NCBI GenBank assembly: GCA_025201345.1
Contig: JAIXMG010000007.1
Coordinates: forward strand, 1,054,001 to 1,118,000
Reading direction: 5' to 3'
From: Thamnidium elegans
Lineage: Eukaryota; Mucoromycota; Mucoromycetes; Mucorales; Mucoraceae
DNA: 64,000 bases
In this document: in pieces, positions 1-10,400 of the stretch
Position numbering within the stretch: position 1 is the stretch's first letter
Layout: each line of letters starts with the position of its first letter
The notes under the pieces: model-generated
Database searches by the model: none
Told to the model about the DNA's origin: nothing
What the model saw: only the letters and a program-made list of their open reading frames with translations
Made by a program: the position numbers and the translations under genes

Positions 1-1076
1 TTATTAGTTAGATAAAAGGAAGGGAACGGGTTCAAATGGGGAAGTAATAAAGGGAGGAGGGGTAAATACTTTCCGTGTGAGTGTATATGTGTCTAAATGT
101 CTTCCGATGAACAAGTCACATATGTAGATAACAGAAAGTATACGTTGCCTTTTTAAGAAACTAAAATATACACCAGGTAAGGTAAGTCGTGCAATTAAAT
201 CACACCCGCTCTTTGCAAAAAAAAAAAAAAAAAAGGCGGGAAACCAAAACTCAAAACAGGGAATTTGTTGTAAAGCATCGCTTTATCCCCTTTTTTCTCT
301 CTTTTTACCTCTTATCAAACGTAAAAGAAAATTCAATAGTAAAAACAGCTTCCCTTTCCAGTAACGTCTTTACTAAATAGTAGTACACTTTTTAATAACT
401 ATTCATGCAAATAACTACAGGATATTTTAAATAGTGTCGGATGCATTAGATTCAAAACAAAGTATACAGATAAAAACGTGACCGGAAAACTGTCACGATG
501 GCAACTCCACTCATTTCTATGTCCATGAAGCCCTTTCGGATAAGAAATAAATAGTTTATTTTCTTATAGTCGAAGAAGTGTTCATTTTTTATGAGAGCTG
601 CAGTAGGTTGCGAATGAAAAAAAGAAGATTGGCAGTTGCAGCACATCCTCCGCCTTTCTGCATGATTGAGATAACGACCAGTTTGAGATATGGGTCTCAT
701 CAACTCTTCTTGTTGTAAACATAGATATGCCAATTTGATTATCAATACATCTTTTCAAAACCCTAAATATTTGACAGGTACCAACAAGCATTATCAAGAA
801 AGATAAAGCTTTTTATCTTTAATACATATTTTTTGAAGTAAGGCAATAAAAGATTTTTTTTAGTACATCTGTATTTTATTAAAATTAATGAATATTCAAC
901 AAGCTCGACGGAATTTAATGATTACAACATCAACTATGTCAACAAGATTGTCCATCATGTCTTACTTGAAAATATGATTTGTAAAAAAAAAAAAAAAAAT
1001 GTATTTGTGAAACGATGAAAAAGATGCGATTTTATTCTTTTTATAAGTGATAATAATAATAATGATAATAAACTAT
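1..1076. other. AT-rich flank, no gene supported
   Basis: No coding region that I can support. There are poly-A/T runs (about 218-236 and 983-999) and short open frames on the minus strand between 452 and 797 that match no family I know. The right part lies downstream of the Reg1-like gene and probably contains its 3' UTR. Confidence 0.5.
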
Positions 1077-2284
1077 TTACAAAATAAGACGTGCTTTTCT
1101 TGATTGTTTGGATGACTGACCAGCAGCGTTGCTAACAGTTGGCTTAGCAGTGACTGATAACCAAGACGACAGAGGTGATAGACTTTGATAGAGTAACCAA
1201 GTTGTTGTTAAGGAAACGACGGACTTCATCATAGAAACCATCAAGATGAAAAGTTGTAATGAGTTATTGTTATTTGAAGATGAAGAATATCTTGTTGGAG
1301 ATGAAGAAGATGATGAATGATGATGCTTTTGTTGTTGTTGAGTATAAAAATATAAACATTTAGAAAATAGAGAAGAGATTCGGGTATAAGTTGAAGCTTT
1401 TAATGATTCACTTGCTTGAATAAGTAATGGCCACAAAGTATCTTCTTCTTCTTCTTCCTGTTCTTGGTAATAAGCAAAAGATTGTGGGGAAGATTCAAGA
1501 GATACAGGATATTCGGGCTGGTATTCAATTTCGATTATTTCAGGATTAAAGTGAACTCCGATTGAATGATTACTACTTTTACTGCAAACGCTACTAAAAC
1601 TACTCCTACTGCTACACAAACCAGAAGTTGTAACTGATGAATCACCATATTCGGACCAAACACTTGCTGTTGTTGTGCTAGTAAAAGTAGTAGTGGTGGT
1701 GGTATCAATTGAATAAAATAATATAGAAGGTTCGGAATAACTCGGTAGTGATTGAGTTACGTTACTCTGTTTTTTCAAAACAGGTTTAAGACCTTGGAGA
1801 GGAGATTGTGTATCATAATTATTTTTCTTTTTGTTACTATTTGTGTACATTGGTCCATAAAGCCCTATTATTATTGTTAATCATCTTGTGTGAGAGTTAT
1901 TTTTTTTTTTTTACAATTATTCCTTACATGTGATATCAGATTCCTTTTGCCTAATAAAGAATTAAAATCAGTACAAGAAAAACAAAACAAAAAAAAAACG
2001 ACTTACCAACTGACAGTAGCAGGGTTTATCAATTCATTAGTTTTACCAAGATGATTTGTACAATTCCTTGCCATGTTTCTCCACAAAGCATTTTGAAATC
2101 TCTTTAATTTATATTCTTCAGATTTTTTCAACCTGTTTTCATTTTTTAATAAGAAACAAGTTGTTGTAGTTGCATTATCTACAATAAACTTTTGACGTTG
2201 TTTAAAAGTTTCACGGTAAGTTGCAATTAAATCATCCGTGTTCCATTGATGTGATAAATAATCGACACAATATTCTGCTTTCAT
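1077..2284 (-). CDS. Reg1/Reg2-like protein phosphatase-1 regulatory subunit (AreA-GATA/DUF1752 domain)
   Basis: Exons on the minus strand 2284-2007, 1950-1928 and 1864-1077 give a 362-aa protein. Seen: the N-terminus (residues about 8-100) has YLSHQWNTDDLIATYR, then WRNMAR, then W-QKESDIT-WLYGP. This follows the fungal DUF1752/AreA-GATA pattern (YLSHxW..., ASWRTW, NWxKESDVTWLYGP) of yeast Reg1/Hex2. Further on are LKPVLKKQS and a VHFNPEIIEIEYQPEYP stretch, comparable to the LKPILKK and PP1-docking HFN motifs of Reg1. Known: Reg1-type proteins target Glc7/PP1 in glucose repression. The C-terminal half is Ser/Gln/His-rich low complexity, and residues around 300-335 are hydrophobic. The 23-nt second exon is needed to keep the frame and encodes the most conserved part of the domain. 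Family call fairly firm; the exact orthologue is inference. Confidence 0.72.
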
Positions 2285-3953
2285 ATTGTTTGTATATAAT
2301 ATAATAGGTAAAAAAGGTATGGGGGAGAAAAAGTAAAAAGTAAAAAAAGAAAAAAAAAAGAGAACTATATATATATTTATTTATTTCAATAAGCGAAAAG
2401 AGAAAATGCACAACAATAGTGGAGAGGGAAAATAATAATAAATAAGGTTATTAAACATCATCATAATTGTTATTTAAAACGTGCGCCAACAACAACAACA
2501 AGTGGGATGTTTCTGACACAGGAAAATTTATTAACTTTTTTTGGTCGAGATGCTCTATTTTATTAATTCTAGAACCTTGATTTTTAATGGAACATTCCGG
2601 ATCCGATATTCCCACAGGGGGAACAGCACAGACCGTGTTACACACTTATTCTGTCTTCTTTTGTTGCTTCTAGTTGAAATAACTATCTTCTTATCTATTA
2701 GTTAAATAAAGAGAGAAGTGCGTTATAGAAACAAACAAAACTTCTTATCGTTTAATAAAAAACCATTAAACTTATTATAAAAAAGAGAAAAGAAAAAAGA
2801 TTATCTCACGCACCGTTTATTAGAATGGTAAATTGTTTACAACTCTAACCGAATTCGTAATTCTGTTTGAAAATAACTTATTTTGACGGTTTATCGATTC
2901 AATTGACGCCAAACTAAACTCGTTTTTTTTTTTATTATTTTTTTTTTTTCGTTATCTCGGAAGTACTTATGCAGGTTCAAGGTTAGGATTAATAAGGAGT
3001 GGCGTATATATATATATATATATATATATAAAGGAAAGAAAGGACGTATCTTATAGTTTTTTTTTTTTAAAAAAAAAAAGCGCCATCGTCTTATTATGAA
3101 CACATCCTCTTTAATTACTACTTATTTGTTTGTTATTTATCTTCTTCTTTCTCCCATCGATGGTGGCTTATAATTATTGTACCAAACTAAAGAAAAAAAC
3201 TCGAAAGATTAAATTGATAGAATTTACTAGTACAAGATAGAATAGTAATATTATGTAACAATTGCTACACATTTTAAAAACTAGATAAGAACCTACAAAT
3301 AAAAAGATAAAACTTGTTTATAGTCTATTTGAAATTTCCTCAATTGAATATTTACACAAATATGCGCTTCTTGGTTTATGTGTGTAATTGATAAGAAATA
3401 ACTTTTGCATAGTTGAAACTCGTAATAAGTTACATGTGATTGACAAATCAAAATATACATATTTGTCAATAATTATCTTTCTATTTCTCAATCACTCAAA
3501 TAAGATAGAACCGATAGAATGCCAAATTCATATTTATTACAACATGGGCTGATTCCAATAAATGTGAGTAATAAAGAATGAAAATTTGTCATCCACTATA
3601 AGTATGCACTTTACGGCGGATTCCTCCATCCTAGGCATATTCCTTTAAAAAGAATAGATTACTTTTTCGGAATCCTATCCGCAGCATTTCTCTCCTTTTT
3701 TTTTTTTTTGTATCTCTTCCTTTTAATGAGGACTTCAAAAAAAAGGGGGAGGGGGGATGAATGGGCTTTGTTCATTGTGTGCCTGTAGGCAACTAGTGTG
3801 TCTGTAGGGAAATAGTATGTTTATAGGGGAATAGGTGTGTTCATAGGGGGAGGGGGGATATTTCGGTACTTGTAAATACTTTTTTTGTTTTTTTTTTTTT
3901 TCACACTGCCCCTTTTTTAATTTTAAACTTTTTTTGTTTTTTTTTTCTTTTAG
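2285..3953. other. Divergent promoter region with simple repeats
   Basis: Separates the Reg1-like gene (-) from NDE1 (+). No supported ORF. Contains T/A tracts, a (TA)n run near 3005-3031, a T-then-A tract near 3057-3079, and short degenerate G-rich repeats at 3776-3853 resembling tgtgt-tataggggaata. Confidence 0.5.
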
Positions 3954-5412
3954 ATGACAAACGATATTAACATGTCTTCACGTATCATGTAAATGACCAA
4001 GTTTTTTTTTTATACAAAAAAAAAAAAAAAAAAATAGTTGTAATAATCCCCCTCTTTATTATCTTATTAAACAAAAGGCAATTCAATTCAGCTCAAGAAG
4101 AGTTAGAATATTGGCGAGCTCATTCAGAAGATCTCGAAAATACGTTACAAGACACCAGAGCAGCTCTAGATGAATTCCAAGTATCCTCTCGTGAATTAGA
4201 AGAAGAGCTTGAAAAGGAATTACAAACCACAGAGAAGGCATATAATGATTTAAAGTCACGATGTGAACATTTCAAAAGAGATGCAGAAAATTGGAAGGTA
4301 AATAATCTTCTAGAAGCTTGATAGTACAAAGTAACTTGACCCTTTTATATATATATAAAATAGTCAAAGTATACAGAGTCGAAGCATGAACAAAATATTA
4401 CCATGGTTCAGATGCAAAGAGAAATTGACATTCTAAGAGCAACAGAGGATACTTTTAGAAAACAAGTATTGGAATTAGAGTTGGATAACGATGACTTGGA
4501 AAGAACAGAAAGGTAAATGTGTTGATACTTATGTGGGATTAATAAAAACTAAAAAATTCTTTATAAAAGAGCTGCTACATCTTCTTTAACAGATCTTGAA
4601 ATGAAACTGAATAGAGCTATTGAAAGAAACGTGATCCTTGGTATGCATCATTTGGTTTTTGTGTGTGTGTTTGTGTATGTAAATTTAACTTAGTTGATGG
4701 GAATGATATATAGAAAATGAAATTTCTACCAAGGATAACTTAACTGAACAAGCACAAAGATTACGGGATGAATTGAATGGTAACAATGGACAACCCATAT
4801 TTTTTTATTTTATTCTTACTAACAACAAAAAATAGAGGTAAATCAAGAGTTGTCAGTTTTGCGTAATCAATCGTCAAAGCAAACAGAATTTATTGGGGAG
4901 TTAGAAAGTAAATTAGAAGAGATGGAAAAGAAGAATAGACAACAAGCAGCTATTCAACAACAACAACAAAATAGATCACCTACACCTGACAGAGGTGCTA
5001 ATTATTACGATCCTTATTCTAGAAACAGAACTACTCGTATACCACGTACACCTACAAGTGGATCACTTTCTGCTTCATCTAATCCAGTCAAGATGGTACA
5101 AGAAATGGTGGGACGTGTCAGAGTAAGTTGATTATGCATTCTAATAGTATATACATTTGTAACCATTCTTTTTTTTTATTATTATTATTATTGTAGAGCT
5201 TGGAAGCACGATTACAATCTTGTCGTTCTTTAGTTACACCCTTGTTAAACCCACCTCCTTCTTACAGTTCATCTAATTATATTCACAGAGATTCTACCAT
5301 GTCTGAAAGATCTATATCTCCTGATAGAAGTGCTATTAGAGCAGGTAGTCCAATGAATTTTTCAAATATTAAGGCTAGAAGACCATCTGAGTATATGAAA
5401 ACTGAAGACTAA
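3954..5412 (+). CDS. NDE1: NudE/NDE1-like dynein regulator
   Basis: Seven exons: 3954-3988, 4078-4297, 4364-4512, 4570-4640, 4714-4779, 4836-5122, 5197-5412; 347 aa. Residues about 14-190 are one long coiled coil. The segment NDDLERTERAATSSLTDLE followed by LNRAIERN is diagnostic of NudE/NDEL1 (family pattern NDDLERAKRATI.SLEDFE.RLNQAIERNA). The C-terminal third is Ser/Pro/Arg-rich (RTPTSGS, SISPDRS), as in other fungal NudE proteins. Known role: NudE binds Lis1/NudF and dynein, and is needed for nuclear migration and microtubule-plus-end dynein function. The start is the first ATG; the short first exon (12 codons) joins in frame across an intron with a long A tract. Length fits the family (about 300-600 aa in fungi). 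Confidence 0.85.
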
Positions 5413-5820
5413 AAAAAAAAATTATACTATCCCCCCCTCTACCCATTATACGCACCATATGATATATATAAGAAAACAATAATAATAATAAAATAAGTGT
5501 TTATGCATAATACAAAAGTACTCCGCGCGACAACAAATGGTGTTACCAAATCTTTTTTTCTTTGATAGCGCTTTAAAAAGTCAAAAAGGGAATAGGAGCT
5601 TTGAAACACTTGCCATATATTCCCACCTCTATTTGCTACTGCATTCATATTTCTCAACAAATAGGACTCCACAATTGATGCATGATTTTCTGTATTTAGT
5701 ATCAACTTAATCACTTCTTTTATCTAAAACTATAAAAAAAATGACGGATTTTTTGTGATAGATATTTGTCTTTTTTTCTTTTAAACGCCCCCTTTTATTT
5801 ACTATCGGGTACTATGTACT
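5413..5820. other. 3' flank of NDE1
   Basis: A/T-rich; no supported gene. Probably includes the NDE1 3' UTR. Confidence 0.4.
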
Positions 5821-6083
5821 GTATTTTCACCGGATATTGAGAAAAAGTGAGCTAATTTTTGGGAAAATTGAACTACTATTTTTGGAGAAAAATCCAGTAC
5901 TATTTTTTGGTAAAACTATTTTATTAAATGAAAAAGACTAAAGTTTTTCTTCCAGGGCCAAACAACGCTAAAAAAACGAGACAGAGGCTGTTCCCAAGCA
6001 ATTTTTTTGTATTTACCACTCTAAATTAGGAAACTCTGGCTGCATACAATGATTTTTTCTCTCTCAATATCCGGTGAAAATAC
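5821..6083. mobile_element. MITE-like element with 22-bp perfect terminal inverted repeats
   Basis: The sequence at 5821-5842 (containing TATTTTCACCGGATATTGAG) reappears as its exact reverse complement at 6062-6083. The 263-bp interval has no ORF. A TA directly abuts the right end; on the left a TA lies two bases further out. Size and structure suggest a non-autonomous Tc1/mariner-type MITE. No related transposase was recognised in the window, though 14512-14532 carries a vaguely similar CATCCGGTAAATTGAGAG. Confidence 0.7.
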
Positions 6084-8618
6084 TAAAAAAGTAGTCTAGT
6101 TTTTTTTTTTCCAAATAAAAAATATAATTCTATCTAATCACGTTTTGTCAATGCGTTTTGTAAACAACAACAAACCTCCCCCACCCCCCCCCCATTTATT
6201 AAAAAATAGGTACGAGTGATGGCTTGTGCCATATATACAGTATATATACGTCTTTTTTTATAAGACATGAGTAGCTATTATATATCGCATTTGTCCGTCC
6301 TTTGCTTTGGGTTATGGCACTGATTCTCCAGCACAATACCTGCTTGTTTTTCTCTTTGAGAGAGAGAGAAAGCTCAAACATTAAGACCGGTTCAGATATA
6401 AGATTTATCGCGTAAAAGCATTTTCTTTTTATCTGCTGTCTCGTAAAAAAAAATAAGGATAAGGGTCAAACAATGATGGATTATACTACTCGAAATAACT
6501 CTTTAAGTTCATCCAACTAACTATCAATAAAACATATTCCGTATCTTCGTATGGAACTTAGGTTTTAGAACCACAACCAAATTTGTGGATTTTATTTAAT
6601 TATTGAAAAAAGTAAATCCATATAGCGTTACAAATCTTATTATTCCTAGTTAGTGATTTATTTTACAACCTGTATGGGCTACTTGAGAGCGAAATAAGAA
6701 AAAAGCTTTTAAACAAAAAGTGGTAGCCAAATGAAAGAAACGTGCTAAATATGCTTAGCCAAAAGTTTTATATATTTAGTAATAGTCTAGAGTTGGAAGT
6801 AAAATATTAATAGTCTTATGTACCTATCAGTAAGAAGATGTCATATCAAAGCAGACCTCTTTATACATGTATAAAAAAGAGCACTCTGATATTAACAGAA
6901 TCAGCCACATGAAAGCGGAAACACATCTGGTCCCATCCACTCAGTCTCCATCACGGACCCCTGATACTACCGTACCGTACGTGATCAGAGGACCTTACTT
7001 TGAGCTGAGAACTGGCTAAAAATATCACAAGAAAACCAGAACTGCCGGATAGAAGCGTACAGCGACAAAATATGTCACACGTAAGTACACGGCAGCACAT
7101 CCCCTTCTGTGCTCAACCAGCCTATCATTTCCTACAGATGGCTCGGGAGTACCCCCAAGCTAGCAGTCGCGAGACACATAACTCAGGTTAAGACCTATAT
7201 GAGGAGTACTATACCTAATAACCTAACCTTACTATGCAAGTTATAATTCAGTACCAATGACTCCTTTGTATAGACGCGGTAAGTCAACTCACCATGGCTT
7301 CACGAAAAGACACCTCGATGCAGACAATTCTTCAAACCTTGATTTCACCTTTAGATCTGGAACGACCTGTTTCCAGTTACATAGTTTTAAAACTATAGCT
7401 ACTCAAACCTCACCAAGGATCAGAGAATACCGTCACTAAGATTTACGACCAACCCAAGTTCTTTCGTACTGATCCAGTGTCGACTAAAAGAGGAAGACCA
7501 GCTTTTTTCTTTTCTTTTTTTTTTTCTTTGTCAAATTGCGTATCAAAATTTTCTCTATCGGTCCAAGTGAGCAGCACCAGACTTTTCTCCGTGGCCAGCA
7601 TATCAAAACTGTCTATGACTAGCACTATCAAAAAAGTTAAGTGGTCAGCACCGGAAAATCTCCTTTTTTGGTCTAAGTGACCAATACCGTCTATTTTTCG
7701 ATTCTATTGTTTACAAAAAAAGTTGCCAGGACTTTCCTCCAAGAGACGAATAAAAAATGGGAGTACGAGTTTTTTTTTCACATGAGTTTTCAGTATTTGT
7801 ATATTTAGTATATGAATTCGTGGTTTGAAAAATACAAAAACATTATTCTACAGGAGTATAATTGACAGATAGCATATAGTAAAAGATGATTTTTTGGATT
7901 GACACTTTTTAATCCGTAAGAATTATAATTCATTAAAGATTTGCTATCATATGAGTTCATTCTATTGGCAATATAGCGACTATTTAATTAATGGGGATCT
8001 ACATCATTATCAGGAATTTTTGATTCACAAACTTTTTACACTATAGCCTTTTTTAAGTATGAAATCATCCAAGCGATACTTTCATGAAAAAGATATTTGA
8101 CAACCTTTGATACAGATTCGAATAAAAAGTTGTAAAGTCAGGGAAAAGATTATTAGAAAGTGTTTAAAACAATTGATAATATAAAATCAATAAAAGTAGT
8201 GAGCACCAGACTATTAGTTGTCAGCTTAGAAAGACGTATAGACTATTTATTTATTTATGAAAAGCGATATTCAACGACGAGTCTTTAAGAAAGTATAGTC
8301 AAAACAAAGTATAATTTTACAATGGGACTTATATCAGCTCAAAGGATGTGAGGAATATATAAGTAGATCCACAAAGAATATAGAAGAAATGAAGTTTATT
8401 TTGACTTATGGTAATGAAATATCTGCAATTCATCCTAGATCTGCTGTTCCCCAAGAAATGTTTATAAAACAAATGGGAGTCAATCAGTGAGGGAATATTT
8501 AAGAAAACTAAATAATGAAGTTACTAAACTTATTTTATCAAGGACTTTCCTTTTTCTTTATTAAATGAAAAAAGACGGGCGTCATTCATTTTTTTATTAT
8601 AAGAAAAAAAAAACAGCT
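6084..8618. repeat. Gene-poor, repeat-bearing region
   Basis: No gene supported. 6370-6520 is a dispersed repeat with a second diverged copy at about 62907-63052 (shared landmarks GCTCAAACATTA, TTTATCG, ATGATGGATTATA). 6880-7440 is visibly richer in G+C than its surroundings and carries three short overlapping open frames (from 6908, 7072 and 7257/7293), none recognisable. Around 7495-7690 and 8198-8215 a motif like gtgagca-gcaccagact recurs in degraded form. This may be an eroded element. Confidence 0.4.
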
Positions 8619-9860
8619 TCAAAGAAAATCGTGGTAAGATGTAAATGATATATGCCTACCATTTTCTTCAGTATTGAAATTCGTATAAATATTATCAATA
8701 AATGTTCCATTCTTAATTGAGTTAAAAGGAATACAAAAAACATAATTCTGAAAACATTTCTCTAAAACATCATTTAAAGAGGTCTTCTTTGGAGACTCTT
8801 CGTTGAAGTTAAAGTCTCCTGCAATTACAACCTTACCATTACATTCGTCTAAGGATCTCTCGATTTCAATCAAAGCATTACTAAAATTACAACGAGGAGA
8901 AATATAAATGGACAAAATATTCAATTGTTGACTTGTAAAACCAGCAATAGAAATTGACCCTTCATCATCCCGCCATAACACCTCTTTCTTAGTATAGGTC
9001 CCTATTTTAGACAAAATAATATCGTTAAGATAACATACTGCACCGTATGGTTTAGGTTGATCCCGACAACATTTTCTCGAGCAACTTCCTTAAAGGAAGG
9101 TATGCTAATATTTTGTCTTGAGGTAAACCAGGTCTCAGCCAAAAGCAGAATACCGGAGCATAGATATACTCTATCTTTAACGATTTGATCAATATGAGCA
9201 CTAAGGCTTTGAACATTATGAAATAATAACTGGAATCCTTGTCTTTCATTGTTATGTAAAATATTGAACGTTGGTACAAGTTTCACGGAATCTAACTTTA
9301 CAAGTTCTATAAATTGCTTTCATTATTGGTTTAAGACGACCATTGCTAATGATAAATAATCCATTTGCAGTAGTAGCGCGAGAGAAAGCTACGTACAATG
9401 AAGATCTAGAAGGATATATCCCTTTTGATAAATCAAGTACTACATGACTATACGCTGCTCCTTGGCTTTTATGAATTGTCAATGCTACAGCGATAACCAT
9501 TGGAAACTGAGTCCTTTTCAACTGGTAGTTGTTTCACTCTTCCTCTTCGGAAAGTATTTGTGATCGATTCGAAAGGTATCCAGTTAGCGAGATAGCCTTT
9601 ATTCTGGGAAACATTTTTAAATTCTATATTTCTTTTCTTTCCACATCTTTCGTCTTCTATTTTCACCTAAACACGCAAAGGTTCTGCTTTGGAAAAGATT
9701 GATATCATCAGCTTACATTATGCCACTAGCCCAGAATGTTCAAAGCAACAGCAGACATTTTTCCAGTTCTTCTTTTACTTTGGGATTCTCTCTTCGTTTA
9801 GCTTTTTCGGATACACTCCCTTTCTCGTTTTTCTGTGTCTGTTAATTTAGGTCTCGGCAT
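8619..9860 (-). pseudogene. Collapsed Helitron-like relic: ORF start, PIF1 helicase tail and AP-endonuclease-like domain
   Basis: Read on the minus strand. 9860-9801 begins MPRPKLTDTEKRERE, a basic N-terminus. About 9666-9300 gives a PIF1/Rep-helicase C-terminus: VALTIHKSQGAAYSHVVLDL and SLYVAFSRATTANGLFII (helicase motifs V/VI). After a frameshift, 9286-9050 gives LLFHNVQSLSAHIDQI and LLLAETWF. After another shift, 9014-8626 gives VVIAGDFNFNEES and TFIDNIYTN, typical of exonuclease-endonuclease-phosphatase (EEP/APE) domains. Helicase plus EEP is known from Helentron-type Helitrons. At least two frameshifts are present. The Rep and most of the helicase are missing between the start and the tail, so this is an internally deleted, inactive copy. 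Alternative: a PIF1-EEP host gene fragment, less likely given the decay. Confidence 0.68.
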
Positions 9861-10400
9861 AATTTTTTTTTTTAAAAAAAAACAAAGTGAAGTAAAAGAA
9901 AAGGGCCTTATTTTTATTTTTACTATAAAAAAGATATTATACGAGGCAACCTTTTGTCCCCTCTCTTGTTTTTTAGAAGTCATTTTTTAATTAATAAAGG
10001 TCCAAAAGAAGTTTCATCTTATTTACTACTGTCTCTTTTTATAATATAATTCGATACTAAATATCTCAGCAATGTTCATGATTTGGTCTCAATGGGCTGA
10101 TTTTTATCACATATAGCAATAATATTTGTTCATGATTCGGAAGAGATGAAATGCTGGATAATTTAGTTGTCGTTGATTATACTTAGCACGGTTCTTTCCG
10201 AATCATCATTGAATGTACGCACATCTACTTGCCGGCCAAATTTCACTCAAGGACGTATCAACTGTACTTGATCAACATTTCATCATCTGATTTGCCAGTA
10301 ATTTTATTTAAAATGCAATATGTTAAAAATAACAAGGATAACTATTATTCAATTGATAATAATAATTTGTTTATAATTTATATAATAAAATGTGACAAAT
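9861..10400. other. Intergenic, downstream of uncharacterised gene
   Basis: A T-A tract at about 9871-9892 sits just upstream of the relic start. No gene supported; a short plus-strand open frame (10229-10420) is antisense to the next gene's last exon and looks incidental. Confidence 0.4.

Noticed and set aside
452..797. Overlapping minus-strand frames near the left edge
   Set aside because: No recognisable family, overlap each other in different frames and lack clear splice or start context.
6880..7260. 5S rRNA or tRNA in the G+C-richer island
   Set aside because: No A/B box pair or cloverleaf, and no match to the conserved 5S core.
7440..8600. Possible retrotransposon LTR from recurring agcaccagact words
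   Set aside because: Copies are too few and degraded to define ends; no polymerase or Gag motif found.
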